Origin: Rhodobacterales bacterium HKCCA1288
GTDB taxonomy: Bacteria > Pseudomonadota > Alphaproteobacteria > Rhodobacterales > Rhodobacteraceae
Length of the DNA stretch: 64,000 nucleotides
Assembly: GCA_015693905.1 (NCBI GenBank)
Contig: CP065161.1
Coordinates: forward strand, 372,001-436,000
Reading direction: 5' to 3'
Both the position numbers and the translations under genes were made by a program. The notes under the pieces are model-generated. The model worked only from the letters and a program-made list of their open reading frames with translations, did not search any database and was not told the DNA's origin. This document shows positions 9,039-17,416 of the stretch, in pieces. Numbering within the stretch: the stretch's first letter is position 1; the number at the start of each line of letters is the position of its first letter.

Positions 9039-9785
9039 ATGTTCGGAATCGATTTATATGGCGCATCGCTTTTGCCCGCGGTCTTAGTGGCGTTAACCGC
9101 AGGGGTGCTGAGTTTTCTCAGCCCTTGTGTGTTGCCCATTGTTCCACCTTATCTGGCCTATATGGGCGGGATCAGCCTAGACGAGGCTAAGGGGCGGGGA
9201 CGCAATCGTGCGGTCGTTGCGGCCTTGTTTTTTGTTCTGGGCCTTTCGACCGTGTTTTTATTTTTGGGCTTTACCGCCTCGATTTTCGGCAAGTTTTTTC
9301 TGCAAAACCAAATTCTTTTGTCCCGTATCTCAGGCGCGGTTATCATCGTGTTTGGCCTTCATTTTTTAGGGGTTTTCCGTATCCCGATGTTGGATCGCGA
9401 AGCACGGCTTGATGCGGGTGATCGGGGCGGGTCTGCACTTGGGGCCTATGTTTTGGGCTTGGCTTTTGCCTTTGGCTGGACGCCGTGCATCGGCCCGCAG
9501 CTTGGCGTGATCCTGACCTTGGCCGCGAATGAGGCCAGCCTTGCGCGCGGCACAATCTTACTTGGGGTATATGCCGCAGGCTTGGGGATTCCGTTTCTGC
9601 TAAGCGCGCTGTTTCTTGAGCGTGCGATGGGGGTCATGGCGCGGCTCAAGCGCCATATGAAGCTGATCGAGCGGCTGATGGGCGCGCTTTTGATTGTCGT
9701 GGGGCTTGCCCTTTTGACGGGTGCGTTTTCCGCCTTTTCTTTCTGGCTTTTAGAGAATTTCCCAGCCCTTGGTTCGCTTGGTTAA
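9039..9785 (+). CDS. ccdA: Cytochrome c biogenesis protein CcdA (DsbD transmembrane family)
   Basis: Inner-membrane thiol-disulfide transporter of 248 residues with six predicted membrane spans. The two redox cysteines sit in LSFLSPCVLPIVPPYLAYM and in FGWTPCIGPQLG, as in CcdA. It would pass reductant from cytoplasmic thioredoxin to periplasmic proteins such as those that prepare apocytochrome c. ATG 9039 is chosen because the first membrane helix starts a few residues later; the open frame upstream (from 8976) is polar and unlike the family. Confidence 0.88.
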   Translation: MFGIDLYGASLLPAVLVALTAGVLSFLSPCVLPIVPPYLAYMGGISLDEAKGRGRNRAVVAALFFVLGLSTVFLFLGFTASIFGKFFLQNQILLSRISGAVIIVFGLHFLGVFRIPMLDREARLDAGDRGGSALGAYVLGLAFAFGWTPCIGPQLGVILTLAANEASLARGTILLGVYAAGLGIPFLLSALFLERAMGVMARLKRHMKLIERLMGALLIVVGLALLTGAFSAFSFWLLENFPALGSLG

Positions 9786-9837
9786 AGGTTTCTTTTTCAT
9801 ATAGCAATTTTCACTCTTTCGGCGATAGTCTGGCCGC

Positions 9838-11010
9838 ATGGATAGGGTGGGTCATATCGTGCGCCGTAGGGCGGTGTTCTTTGTGCCAGGGTTTGACCCT
9901 GCGCCGCCACGCGCCTTGCGCGAACGGTATCGCCGCGAGGCCGCGAAACAGGCCCGTCTCTCAGGCCATGTGATCCAAATCAGCGCGGATGGCAGCCACG
10001 CATGGCGCGTGGATGCGGTGATCGAGGGGCAGGAATGCGAAACACGAATTGAGGTTCTGGCATGGTCTGATTTGGTGCGCGCAGAAATGCGTGGGGGCGG
10101 TGTTTGGCGCAGTTTTGTTAATCTCACCCGTGCGGCGATGACCTATATTCGGGCTGGGGCGATTGCGCCCTTATTCTCGCTGCGCAAGGGGCCCGTGATT
10201 GCGATCTCTTACCCTGTCTTGGTGCTGCTGACTGAATTATTGGTTGCTGCGCTACTGGTGGGAGCAGGGGCACAATTTGGCCCCATTGGCGCGCTTGTTG
10301 GAGGCGTGGCAGGTTATGCCGCATTGTCACTGGCCGCCCGAAAAGACCCGATTTTTGCGCATTACCTGATTGATGATTATGCCTATGCCGCGCGGGAAGA
10401 TGGGGCTTACCCGCCCGCGCTTGAGGCGCGCTTGGCGGCGTTTCAGGCCAAACTCGCCGCCGCCTGTCTTGCTGACTATGACGAGGTTTTGCTGATCGGT
10501 CACAGCTCGGGCGCGTATTTGGCAGTGTCCTTAATGGCGGATTTGCGCCGCGCAGGAGGGGCGCATTCCGCGCTATCGCTGTTGACCTTGGGCCATGTCG
10601 TGCCGATGGTCAGCTTTTTGCCACGCGCAACGCGCTTGCGCGGCGATCTGGCGGCGCTAAGCACCGATCAGGCCCTGACATGGGTCGATATCAGCGCGCC
10701 TGCCGATGGGTGCTGCTTTGCGCTCTGTGATCCTGTGGCTGTGTCTGGCGTGGCCCCTGACAACCAATCTTGGCCGCTTGTCATTTCTGCCGCCTTTTCT
10801 CAAACCCTGACACCCGCCACATGGGCGGCGCTGCGGTGGCGGCTGTTCGAGACGCATTTTCAATATCTCAACGCGTTTGATGGGGGCGGGGATTATGATT
10901 ATTTCGCGCTTACCGCAGGCGGGCAAAGTTTGGCTGCCCGCTATAGTGGGCGCACGCCATCGCCCTCGCGGATCACGCGGGCCGTGTCGCCGCATCGGGG
11001 TGTAACATGA
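9838..11010 (+). CDS. Uncharacterised membrane-associated alpha/beta-hydrolase-like protein
   Basis: Not matched to a named family. The 390-residue product begins with a hydrolase-like strand (AVFFVPGFD, residues 12-20, reminiscent of an oxyanion-hole region). It has two hydrophobic segments at about 119-143 and 147-166, then LLIGHSSGAYLAVSLMA, a GxSxG nucleophile elbow with Ser223. A catalytic acid and histidine cannot be assigned with confidence; the THFQYLNAFDGGGDYDYF stretch is a candidate region. Its stop overlaps the start of a cytochrome P450 gene by 4 bases, which suggests joint production and perhaps joint lipid or ester chemistry. Confidence 0.7.
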   Translation: MDRVGHIVRRRAVFFVPGFDPAPPRALRERYRREAAKQARLSGHVIQISADGSHAWRVDAVIEGQECETRIEVLAWSDLVRAEMRGGGVWRSFVNLTRAAMTYIRAGAIAPLFSLRKGPVIAISYPVLVLLTELLVAALLVGAGAQFGPIGALVGGVAGYAALSLAARKDPIFAHYLIDDYAYAAREDGAYPPALEARLAAFQAKLAAACLADYDEVLLIGHSSGAYLAVSLMADLRRAGGAHSALSLLTLGHVVPMVSFLPRATRLRGDLAALSTDQALTWVDISAPADGCCFALCDPVAVSGVAPDNQSWPLVISAAFSQTLTPATWAALRWRLFETHFQYLNAFDGGGDYDYFALTAGGQSLAARYSGRTPSPSRITRAVSPHRGVT

Positions 11011-12362
11011 ACGCGCCTCTCCCCCCCAAGCCGCCCGCCCGCGCGGATCGGGTGGGCCTCCTCCAATATCTGCGGCTATTTCGCCGCGATATCCTGTCTG
11101 CGCAGCCCGCGCGCCTTTACCACGCATGGATGGCGGAATTTCGCACCCCGTTTTTCCGCTCTTACCTGCTGAACCAACCCGATTTGGTTGATTTGGTCTT
11201 GAAAGAACGTCCCGATGATTTTCCAAAATCTGATCGCATTTCCGAAGGCCTGCGCCCGCTTTTGGGGAATTCAGTATTCCTGACCAATGGTGAGACATGG
11301 AAGCGGCAGCGCCGTATCATAGACCCTGCCTTCGAGGGGGGGCGCCTGCGGGCCACATTCCCCGCAATCTGGGCCGCTGCCGAGGCTGCGGTGGCACGGC
11401 TGCCGCAAGGCGAGGTCGAGATTGAGGCGCAGACCAGCCACGCTGCGGCTGATGTGATCTTTCGCACCTTGTTTTCAGTTCCGATTGAGGATCAAACGGC
11501 CCAATCCGTGTTTCACGGGTTTCGCGCCTATCAAAGAACGCAGCCCTTGGTGAATTTGGCGGCATTTTTGCCATTTCCGCGATTTATGCCGCGATTTATG
11601 CCACGTGGCTTTGCAAAATCCACCAAACGGGCCGCGCGCGATATCCGCACCTTGATCGCGCGGATGACAGAAAAGCGCGTGGCTGAGATTGCCGCAGGGC
11701 AGGCCCCAGATGATCTGGCAACCAAGATTTTGACGATGCATGACCCGCAAACGGGGCAGGGCTTCTCGCCTGATGAAATGGTGGATCAGGTCGCGATTTT
11801 CTTTCTGGCGGGTCATGAAACATCGGCCAGTGCGTTGGCATGGGCCATATACCTTTTAGCACTTTACCCTGAGTGGCAGACCCGTATCGCCCATGAGGCG
11901 CGCGCCCTAGAGGGGGGATGTGATTTTGCGGTGCTGTCTCAGTTGCCCGTCACGCGCGATGTGTTTCGCGAAACATTGCGCCTTTATCCGCCCGTGCCCA
12001 TGATGGTGCGCGAAGCCACGCGCCCCGAGCGGTTTCGAGATCGCGTGATCAAACGCGGGGCGCAATTGGTCATCTCGCCCTTTCATATCCACCGCCATAC
12101 ACGGCTGTGGGACAATCCTGATGAGTTTGACCCCACCCGATGGGAAAAAGGGCGCAGGCGGGGGCCGTATTTGCCGTTTTCAGCGGGGCCGCGCATCTGC
12201 ACAGGCGCGGGCTTTGCAATGGTCGAGGGGGTTGTGCTCTTGGCTATGCTGGCCCGCGCCTATCGGTTCGACTTGATCGAAGGGCGCGCCCCTCCGCGCC
12301 CTGTGGCCCATCTCACCTTGCGCGCCGCCAATGGGATTTGGCTAAATATCACGCAGCGCTAA
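11007..12362 (+). CDS. Cytochrome P450
   Basis: Haem-thiolate monooxygenase of 451 residues. The I-helix oxygen-binding motif AGHETS is at 268-273, the K-helix ExxR is ETLR at 322-325, and the haem-binding loop FSAGPRICTG is at 391-400 with Cys398 as ligand. There is no membrane anchor, so it is probably soluble, as most bacterial P450s are. No ferredoxin or reductase lies alongside. The start ATGA overlaps the stop of the upstream hydrolase-like gene, so the two are likely one functional unit. The substrate is unknown; fatty acids or terpenoids are only guesses. Confidence 0.93.
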   Translation: MNAPLPPKPPARADRVGLLQYLRLFRRDILSAQPARLYHAWMAEFRTPFFRSYLLNQPDLVDLVLKERPDDFPKSDRISEGLRPLLGNSVFLTNGETWKRQRRIIDPAFEGGRLRATFPAIWAAAEAAVARLPQGEVEIEAQTSHAAADVIFRTLFSVPIEDQTAQSVFHGFRAYQRTQPLVNLAAFLPFPRFMPRFMPRGFAKSTKRAARDIRTLIARMTEKRVAEIAAGQAPDDLATKILTMHDPQTGQGFSPDEMVDQVAIFFLAGHETSASALAWAIYLLALYPEWQTRIAHEARALEGGCDFAVLSQLPVTRDVFRETLRLYPPVPMMVREATRPERFRDRVIKRGAQLVISPFHIHRHTRLWDNPDEFDPTRWEKGRRRGPYLPFSAGPRICTGAGFAMVEGVVLLAMLARAYRFDLIEGRAPPRPVAHLTLRAANGIWLNITQR

Positions 12363-12453
12363 CGGTAGCGATAACATCGCCCATGCCCCTATGCAGCCTT
12401 GTTTTATTGGCGTATGCAGCCAAAAGGCGCAGCTAGAAAAAGGCGGTTTTACG

Positions 12454-13347
12454 ATGTTTGATATGTTCCAAGACATGCGCACGCGCATCATGACGGATGC
12501 AGGCTTTATCGCCGCTTTGGATCAATCGGGCGGCTCCACCCCAAAGGCGCTGGCGCTTTATGGCATCACGGAAGATGCTTATAGCAGCGAGGCGGAAATG
12601 TTTGCGCTGATGCATCAGATGCGCGCACGGATCATTATGGCGCGCGATTTCACCGCCGAGAAAATCCTAGGCGCGATCCTGTTCGAGCGCACCATGCGCG
12701 ACACGATCAACGGCACGCCTGTGTCAGAACTTCTGTGGCGCGATAAGGGCGTAGTGCCGTTTTTGAAAATCGACAAAGGCTTGGAAGAGACACGCGATGA
12801 TGTGCAGCTTCTTAAACCGATTTCGGGCTTAACGGCACTTTTGTCAGATGCGCGCGCCTTTGGCGTCTTTGGCACCAAGGAACGCTCGGTCATCCATGCC
12901 GCCAATGCTGGTGGCATCGAGGCGGTCGTGGCGCAACAATTCGATCTTGCGGCAGAGGTCTGCGCAGCAGGGTTGGTGCCGATTATTGAGCCAGAAGTGA
13001 ATATTCACGCAGATACAAAATCCGAGGCGGAAACCCTATTGCGCGATGCCATTGCCCGCCATTTGGATCAACTGGCCGTTGGCCAGGAGGTGATGCTCAA
13101 GCTGACCATTCCAAATGAAGCAGGGCTTTATGATGGTTTGGCCGATCACCCCCGTGTCTTGCGGGTGGTGGCCCTGTCGGGGGGCTATAGCACAGATGAC
13201 GCTTGTGCGCGCCTGTCGCAAAACCCAAAAATGATAGCAAGCTTTAGCCGTGCCCTGACCGAAGGCTTAAATGTGGCGCAATCCGATGCCGAATTTAACG
13301 CGGCACTTGGGGCGAATATTGATAAGATTTACCGCGCGTCTCTTTGA
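12454..13347 (+). CDS. Class I fructose-bisphosphate aldolase
   Basis: Schiff-base aldolase that splits fructose 1,6-bisphosphate to dihydroxyacetone phosphate and glyceraldehyde 3-phosphate. The 297-residue product contains the family stretches AALDQSGGSTPKAL, PFLKIDKGLEE, LVPIIEPEVNIHA and EVMLKLTIPNEAGLY. The lysine of the last motif is the Schiff-base candidate. ATG 12454 follows an AAAAAGGCGG ribosome-binding region; the frame upstream to 12391 shows no similarity. Its 3' end overlaps the convergent RHH gene by 19 bases. Confidence 0.9.
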   Translation: MFDMFQDMRTRIMTDAGFIAALDQSGGSTPKALALYGITEDAYSSEAEMFALMHQMRARIIMARDFTAEKILGAILFERTMRDTINGTPVSELLWRDKGVVPFLKIDKGLEETRDDVQLLKPISGLTALLSDARAFGVFGTKERSVIHAANAGGIEAVVAQQFDLAAEVCAAGLVPIIEPEVNIHADTKSEAETLLRDAIARHLDQLAVGQEVMLKLTIPNEAGLYDGLADHPRVLRVVALSGGYSTDDACARLSQNPKMIASFSRALTEGLNVAQSDAEFNAALGANIDKIYRASL

Positions 13348-13559
13348 GCGCGCAGTTCCTTCAGGACAAATAATCTAATCGCCGTGGCAAGGCCCGAGGA
13401 TAATCCACGGGCCTCGTCTATTTCTGCGGCTAGGGCATTCACCGACTGCCCGCGCGCAGCGGCAATGGCGCAGAATTCCTCCCAAAACGGATCCTCCAAT
13501 GAGACGGAGCTGCGATGCCCGCGCAAGGTGAGGGAACGCTTTTTGGGGCGGTCAGTCAT
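13329..13559 (-). CDS. Ribbon-helix-helix domain protein (RHH_4 type)
   Basis: A 76-residue protein beginning PKKRSLTLRGHRSSVSLED, whose pattern of a short strand plus helix (VNALAAEIDEAR) matches the RHH_4 DNA-binding-like domain common in alphaproteobacteria. Function unknown; it may bind DNA as a dimer. It overlaps the DUF4169 gene upstream by 4 bases (ATGA), a conserved pairing next to fumC in this group, so the two are translated together. Confidence 0.75.
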   Translation of the reverse strand: MTDRPKKRSLTLRGHRSSVSLEDPFWEEFCAIAAARGQSVNALAAEIDEARGLSSGLATAIRLFVLKELRAQRDAR

Positions 13560-13753
13560 TCTGCATCATATTCTGAATCGGGGGTCAGTTTATGCTGATC
13601 CAACACTTCGCGTAGACGCGCCTCGCGCGTGGCGGCGAGTAATTTCTCAGCCTTTGATTGGCCAAATTTTACAGCATTTTCAGATGCCTGTTCGCGGTTC
13701 TTCATGCGTTGTTTTTCCTTGCGCGCGCGGCGTAGATTGATGATCTGGCTCAT
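13556..13753 (-). CDS. DUF4169 family small protein
   Basis: A 65-residue, highly charged protein starting SQIINLRRARKEKQR, the typical opening of DUF4169 proteins found in Rhodobacterales and Rhizobiales. No function is known. The start at 13753 is preferred over 13771 because family members begin just before the INLRRARK motif. It precedes the RHH_4 gene with a 4-base overlap and follows fumC after a terminator on the same strand. Confidence 0.7.
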   Translation of the reverse strand: MSQIINLRRARKEKQRMKNREQASENAVKFGQSKAEKLLAATREARLREVLDQHKLTPDSEYDAE

Positions 13754-13804
13754 ACTCGTCACTCTTTGCAAGGTGGCTATCTGGCGGTTTCATCAGTGAT
13801 TTGG

Positions 13805-13840
13805 CAAGAAAAATGGGGTGCCTGCAAGAGGCACCCCATC
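13805..13840 (-). terminator. Rho-independent terminator of fumC
   Basis: Read on the minus strand, arms ATGGGGTGCCT and AGGCACCCCAT enclose a short loop and are followed by TTTTTCTTG. It lies just past the fumC stop codon. Confidence 0.85.
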
Positions 13841-13865
13841 ATCCGTGATGAAAATGCAGCAGTGA

Positions 13866-15260
13866 TTAGCCTTTGGGGCCAATCATATCTTCGGGGCGGA
13901 CCACGCGGTCAAAGGTTTCCCCATCGACAAAGCCCAGATTAATGGCCTCTTCGCGCAAGGTGGTGCCATTCTTATGCGCAGTTTTCGCAACCTTGGTGGC
14001 ATTGTCATAACCGATTGTGGGCGCAAGCGCGGTGACCAACATCAGGCTTTCGCGCATCAGTTTTTCGATCCGCTCGACATTGGCCTGTGTGTCTTTCAGC
14101 ATACGCTCGGTAAAGCTATCGGCAGCATCCCCCAACAGCTGCATGGATTGCAGCAGGTTATAGGCCATCATCGGGTTATAGACGTTCAATTCAAAATGGC
14201 CTTGGCTGCCCGCAAAGGAAATCGCGGCATCATTGCCCAAGATATGGGCGCAGACCTGTGTCATCGCCTCGGCCTGTGTTGGGTTCACTTTGCCGGGCAT
14301 GATCGAGCTGCCTGGTTCATTTTCGGGCAGGATCAATTCCCCAAGGCCAGACCGCGGGCCAGAGCCCAAGAAGCGCATATCATTGGCGATCTTATAGGCG
14401 GCCATCGCCGTTGTTTTAATCGCGCCCGACATAAAGACCATCGCGTCATGCGCGGCCAAGGCTTCGAATTTATTGGGCGCGGTGATGAAGGGCAGGCCCG
14501 TGATCCGCGCCATATTGGCCGCAACGGTGGTGTCCCAGCCTTTATCGGTGTTCAGGCCAGTGCCAACCGCTGTGCCGCCCTGCGCCAACTCGTAAATGCC
14601 CGGCAGGGCCATTTCGATACGGGCAATCCCATTGCGGATTTGCTGCGCATAGCCCGAGAATTCTTGCCCCAAGGTCAGCGGGGTCGCATCTTGGGTATGG
14701 GTGCGCCCAATCTTGATAATGTCTTTGAACTCCTTGGCCTTCGCCTCAAGGGCGGTGGCCAGTTTGTCGAGGCCAGGCAGCAATACATCGCGCGCGGTCA
14801 TTGCGGCGGCGATATGCATGGCGGTGGGGAAGGTGTCGTTAGACGATTGCCCCATATTGCAATGGTCATTGGGGTGAACGGGAGTTTTCGACCCAATCAC
14901 ACCGCCCAAAATCTCAATCGCGCGGTTCGAGATCACCTCATTCGCGTTCATGTTGGATTGCGTGCCAGAGCCTGTTTGCCACACCACAAGGGGGAAATGA
15001 TCATCAAGCTTGCCATCGATCACCTCTTGCGCGGCGGTGATCATGGCATCGGCCAAGTCCGCGGGCAGCTTGCCGCTTGCCTTATTCGCCTCGGCACAGG
15101 CGCGTTTGATCACCCCAAGGGCACGCACGATGGCAACGGGCTGTTTCTCCCACCCAATGGGGAAGTTCATCAGGCTGCGCTGTGTCTGCGCGCCCCAATA
15201 GCGGTCGGCAGGAACCTCCAACGGGCCAAAACTATCGGATTCGGTGCGGGTTTGGGTCAT
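13866..15260 (-). CDS. fumC: Class II fumarate hydratase FumC
   Basis: Iron-free fumarase of the TCA cycle (fumarate plus water to malate). The 464-residue product contains the superfamily signature [15 protein letters not shown], plus [12 protein letters not shown] and [12 protein letters not shown] from the active site, and [11 protein letters not shown] with the catalytic histidine region. ATG 15260 follows an AGGA box; an upstream in-frame codon at 15287 is unlikely. It has its own terminator, so it is probably a single transcription unit. Confidence 0.96.
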   Translation of the reverse strand: MTQTRTESDSFGPLEVPADRYWGAQTQRSLMNFPIGWEKQPVAIVRALGVIKRACAEANKASGKLPADLADAMITAAQEVIDGKLDDHFPLVVWQTGSGTQSNMNANEVISNRAIEILGGVIGSKTPVHPNDHCNMGQSSNDTFPTAMHIAAAMTARDVLLPGLDKLATALEAKAKEFKDIIKIGRTHTQDATPLTLGQEFSGYAQQIRNGIARIEMALPGIYELAQGGTAVGTGLNTDKGWDTTVAANMARITGLPFITAPNKFEALAAHDAMVFMSGAIKTTAMAAYKIANDMRFLGSGPRSGLGELILPENEPGSSIMPGKVNPTQAEAMTQVCAHILGNDAAISFAGSQGHFELNVYNPMMAYNLLQSMQLLGDAADSFTERMLKDTQANVERIEKLMRESLMLVTALAPTIGYDNATKVAKTAHKNGTTLREEAINLGFVDGETFDRVVRPEDMIGPKG

Positions 15261-15308
15261 CAAAGATCCTCCAGTATGCTGTTGCATACCAAATAGGGCC
15301 TGCGCCGC

Positions 15309-15887
15309 TTAATCGCAACGGGGAATTAAGTGCATCGGCCTCGTAAAGCGATAGACGCGGGCAGGGGGCAGGTTGCGCCAAATCTTATCGCTGCGTGTCC
15401 ATGACAGGGCCATCTCTTTGCGCAGATCGGCATTCACCGAAGGGTTTGGCCCATAGGTGAATTGCACAAAGCTGCCCTCGGGCGCGAGGCTGTTGAAACT
15501 GCCTTTGAGAATATCGCGCTGCACCCCGATGGGCATCGACAGGAGCGGCAGACCCGAGATCACGGCCTGCACATTGTTTAACCCCAACTTGTCGAGATCA
15601 CAGGCGCTCATGTGATGGACATTCACCGCTGCAAAACTCTCGCGCAGATGGGTGCAAAAGTTGGGGTTCATCTCAACCGAATGCAGCATCTGCGGGGCAA
15701 TGCCACGGCCCAAAATGGCGCGGGTGATATTGCCCGTGCCTGGGCCCAATTCGATCACGGGGCCTTTATTGGGATCAAGACCTGCAACCATCTCTTGGCA
15801 CAGCGCCGCCGATGAGGGGGCCAATGCCACAACCTGATGAGGTTTTGACACAATCTGAGAGAGGAATAGGCGCAGATCTTTGTTCAT
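15309..15887 (-). CDS. SAM-dependent methyltransferase, PmtA-like (phospholipid N-methyltransferase family)
   Basis: A 192-residue class I methyltransferase. The SAM-binding motif I is IELGPGTGNITRAIL (about residues 45-59), followed by an acidic residue in HSVEMNP. The overall pattern, including SGLPLLSMP and FVQFTYGP, matches the Rhodobacter-type PmtA that methylates phosphatidylethanolamine towards phosphatidylcholine, and also resembles KsgA-like rRNA methylases. The PmtA assignment is by family resemblance only. It is followed on the same strand by fumC after 48 bases. Confidence 0.7.
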   Translation of the reverse strand: MNKDLRLFLSQIVSKPHQVVALAPSSAALCQEMVAGLDPNKGPVIELGPGTGNITRAILGRGIAPQMLHSVEMNPNFCTHLRESFAAVNVHHMSACDLDKLGLNNVQAVISGLPLLSMPIGVQRDILKGSFNSLAPEGSFVQFTYGPNPSVNADLRKEMALSWTRSDKIWRNLPPARVYRFTRPMHLIPRCD

Positions 15888-15950
15888 ACCGCATCCGATG
15901 CAGGGTTATTGTAATTTATTTATGTCGAATATGCGGGATGCCCACAAATT

Positions 15951-16454
15951 TCAGGTATTTTTTCTGAACCGATCCAGAGATACCACTTCGCCCTGCGCTT
16001 TGGCCCCTTTCGGGGCGGGGTCGGGGTCTGTGACGGGGTCATCCTCGGCGGGGGTGTCTGGATCAGGGGTGTCATCTTCGGCTTCCACCGATTCAAACCG
16101 CAGACCAAATTCAACCGAAGGATCAACAAAGGTGACAATCGCGTCAAAAGGCACGCGCAGCGCCTCAGGGTTGTCGCCAAAATTCAGAACGATGGAAAAC
16201 CCGTCCTCATCCACCTCAAGCGCGTCATACCAATGTTGGATCACAATGGTCATTTCTGCGTCATAGCGCTCGCGCAGCCAATCGGCCATTTCCACATCAG
16301 GATGGCCCGTGGCGAAGGTGATGAAGAAATGATGGTTCCCGGGCAGGCCGTTATCCGCAACATCCTCTAGCACAGTCTGGATCAGCTTGCGCATCGCGTG
16401 ATGCATCAAGCGACCATAGGGGATAGAGGCGTTGGAACTCGAACTCATCATCAT
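15951..16454 (-). CDS. sspB: SspB-family ClpXP adaptor (alphaproteobacterial type)
   Basis: SspB delivers ssrA-tagged proteins to ClpXP. The product has IPYGRLMHHAMR and HHFFITFATGHPDVEMADWL, the substrate-binding fold of alphaproteobacterial SspB. An acidic, proline-rich linker (DDTPDPDTPAEDD) leads to a short C-terminal tail (EVVSLDRFRKN) that should contact ClpX. Three ATG codons in a row open the gene behind an AAGG box; the exact one is uncertain. It lies about 540 bases from ssrA, which encodes the tag it recognises, a telling neighbourhood. Confidence 0.85.
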   Translation of the reverse strand: MMMSSSSNASIPYGRLMHHAMRKLIQTVLEDVADNGLPGNHHFFITFATGHPDVEMADWLRERYDAEMTIVIQHWYDALEVDEDGFSIVLNFGDNPEALRVPFDAIVTFVDPSVEFGLRFESVEAEDDTPDPDTPAEDDPVTDPDPAPKGAKAQGEVVSLDRFRKNT

Positions 16455-16527
16455 TGCCTTTGCTGCATCTGCAGCCCCAAGCATAGAAGATTCGGAACGG
16501 AAAGAAAGCGCGGTTTTGGCCCGCGCC

Positions 16528-16884
16528 TCAGCTATTTGCGAGGATCAACCACGCGGCCAATCCCGCTTCGCAGCCAAAAAAGGTCAGGCTTTGACGCGAC
16601 CACGCCTTGTCGCGCAGGATCGAGGTGATCCGACCAAGCGCCGCCCCCGCATAGGCCAATCCCACCACAACCCATGCCAGCGGGTCATTGATCAAGATCG
16701 CGCCCAGACCAAGGCCCACAAACAAACAGCCCGAGGCGGCAGAGACTTCGGTATAGGCCATATTGGTGGGGCCTGCGCGCATATCAAGCACATCCATCGT
16801 CCAACGCGTGGCCAACCACCCAAGCGCGCCAAGGGCGATGGTGATCGCGCCCGCCGCGAAATTTAGAATATCAACGATGCCCAT
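16528..16884 (-). CDS. DUF4345-like small integral membrane protein
   Basis: A 118-residue hydrophobic protein with four predicted membrane spans; the segment AGPTNMAYTEVSAASGCLFVG fits the DUF4345 pattern. Function is unknown. It is on the same strand as sspB, 73 bases upstream, and may share its transcript. The intergenic stretch above it holds an inverted repeat TTTTCCTTGCA-TT-TGCAAGAAAA (about 16946-16968) between this gene and ssrA. Confidence 0.65.
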   Translation of the reverse strand: MGIVDILNFAAGAITIALGALGWLATRWTMDVLDMRAGPTNMAYTEVSAASGCLFVGLGLGAILINDPLAWVVVGLAYAGAALGRITSILRDKAWSRQSLTFFGCEAGLAAWLILANS

Positions 16885-16995
16885 CTGACCCTTCCAAGCC
16901 CTGTCTTTCCTCTTATTCGGTGGGGACGGGGGATTGGATCACTTTTCCTTGCATTTGCAAGAAAATCTTTTCCGCGTCTTGATTGGAAATCGGGG

Positions 16996-17325
16996 GGGAA
17001 GTGCAGGCTTCTGTTGCCAGGTGCCTGCGGACCCCGCCTTACGCGGCTAGGCGCAAGGGCTTAGTTTCGGCGACCCGAACTGCTTACGCAGCCAGAGCCA
17101 TTGCCGGAGCACGGTTGTCATTTGCAACTGTACGATTTGAACCGATAACGGTGGTATCTCACCGAGACAAAGCTAACCCCTTTAGACGTTCGTCGATCCT
17201 ATTTCGGCCCCATGATCCGCAAATGACGGGGTATGGTGGAGCCGCCGGGTACCGCCCCCGGGTCCGATCCGCTTATTACGAGCGCGTTTATGTCCATAGC
17301 CCCCCGAAGGGAGCAGGTGGAATAT
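16996..17325 (-). ncRNA. ssrA: Two-piece (circularly permuted) tmRNA, ssrA
   Basis: Read on the minus strand, the acceptor piece comes first and ends with CGGCTCC-ACCA (17244-17234), with an encoded ACCA. A short intervening loop follows (17233-17212), then the coding piece begins GGGGCCG at 17211. GGGGCCG pairs over seven bases with CGGCTCC, and the third pair is G-U, the alanine identity pair. The reading frame GCA AAT GAC ... GCG TAA at 17125-17084 encodes the degradation tag ANDNRAPAMALAA. The order acceptor-then-coding is the permuted form typical of alphaproteobacteria. Outer ends are estimates to within about 15 bases. Confidence 0.93.
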
Positions 17326-17377
17326 AGGCGCTGTGGGGGCGGATGGGAAGGGGGGATGGAATGAGGATATAAAGTAA

Positions 17378-17394
17378 CATACATTTTGTGTATG
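17378..17394. promoter_or_regulatory. 17-base palindrome upstream of the RloC-like gene
   Basis: CATACA-N5-TGTATG lies 23 bases before the ATG of the ATPase gene and is followed by an AAGGA ribosome-binding site at 17405-17409. It could be an operator that keeps the gene silent. It also lies upstream of ssrA on the other strand. No regulator gene is adjacent, so the binding protein is unknown. Confidence 0.4.
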
Positions 17395-17416
17395 AAAAAC
17401 GTTTAAGGATTTTGCA

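Noticed and set aside
13974-15296. A 440-residue open frame opposite fumC
   Set aside because: It is antisense to a well-supported fumarase, and its composition (rich in Gly, Arg, His, Gln) is that of a GC-rich shadow frame.
16946-16968. Inverted repeat between ssrA and the DUF4345 gene as the ssrA terminator
   Set aside because: The stem is fair but no T-run follows it on the minus strand, so the terminator role was not claimed.
16983-17327. A 114-residue plus-strand open frame
   Set aside because: It covers the tmRNA gene on the opposite strand, which is supported by the acceptor stem and tag frame.
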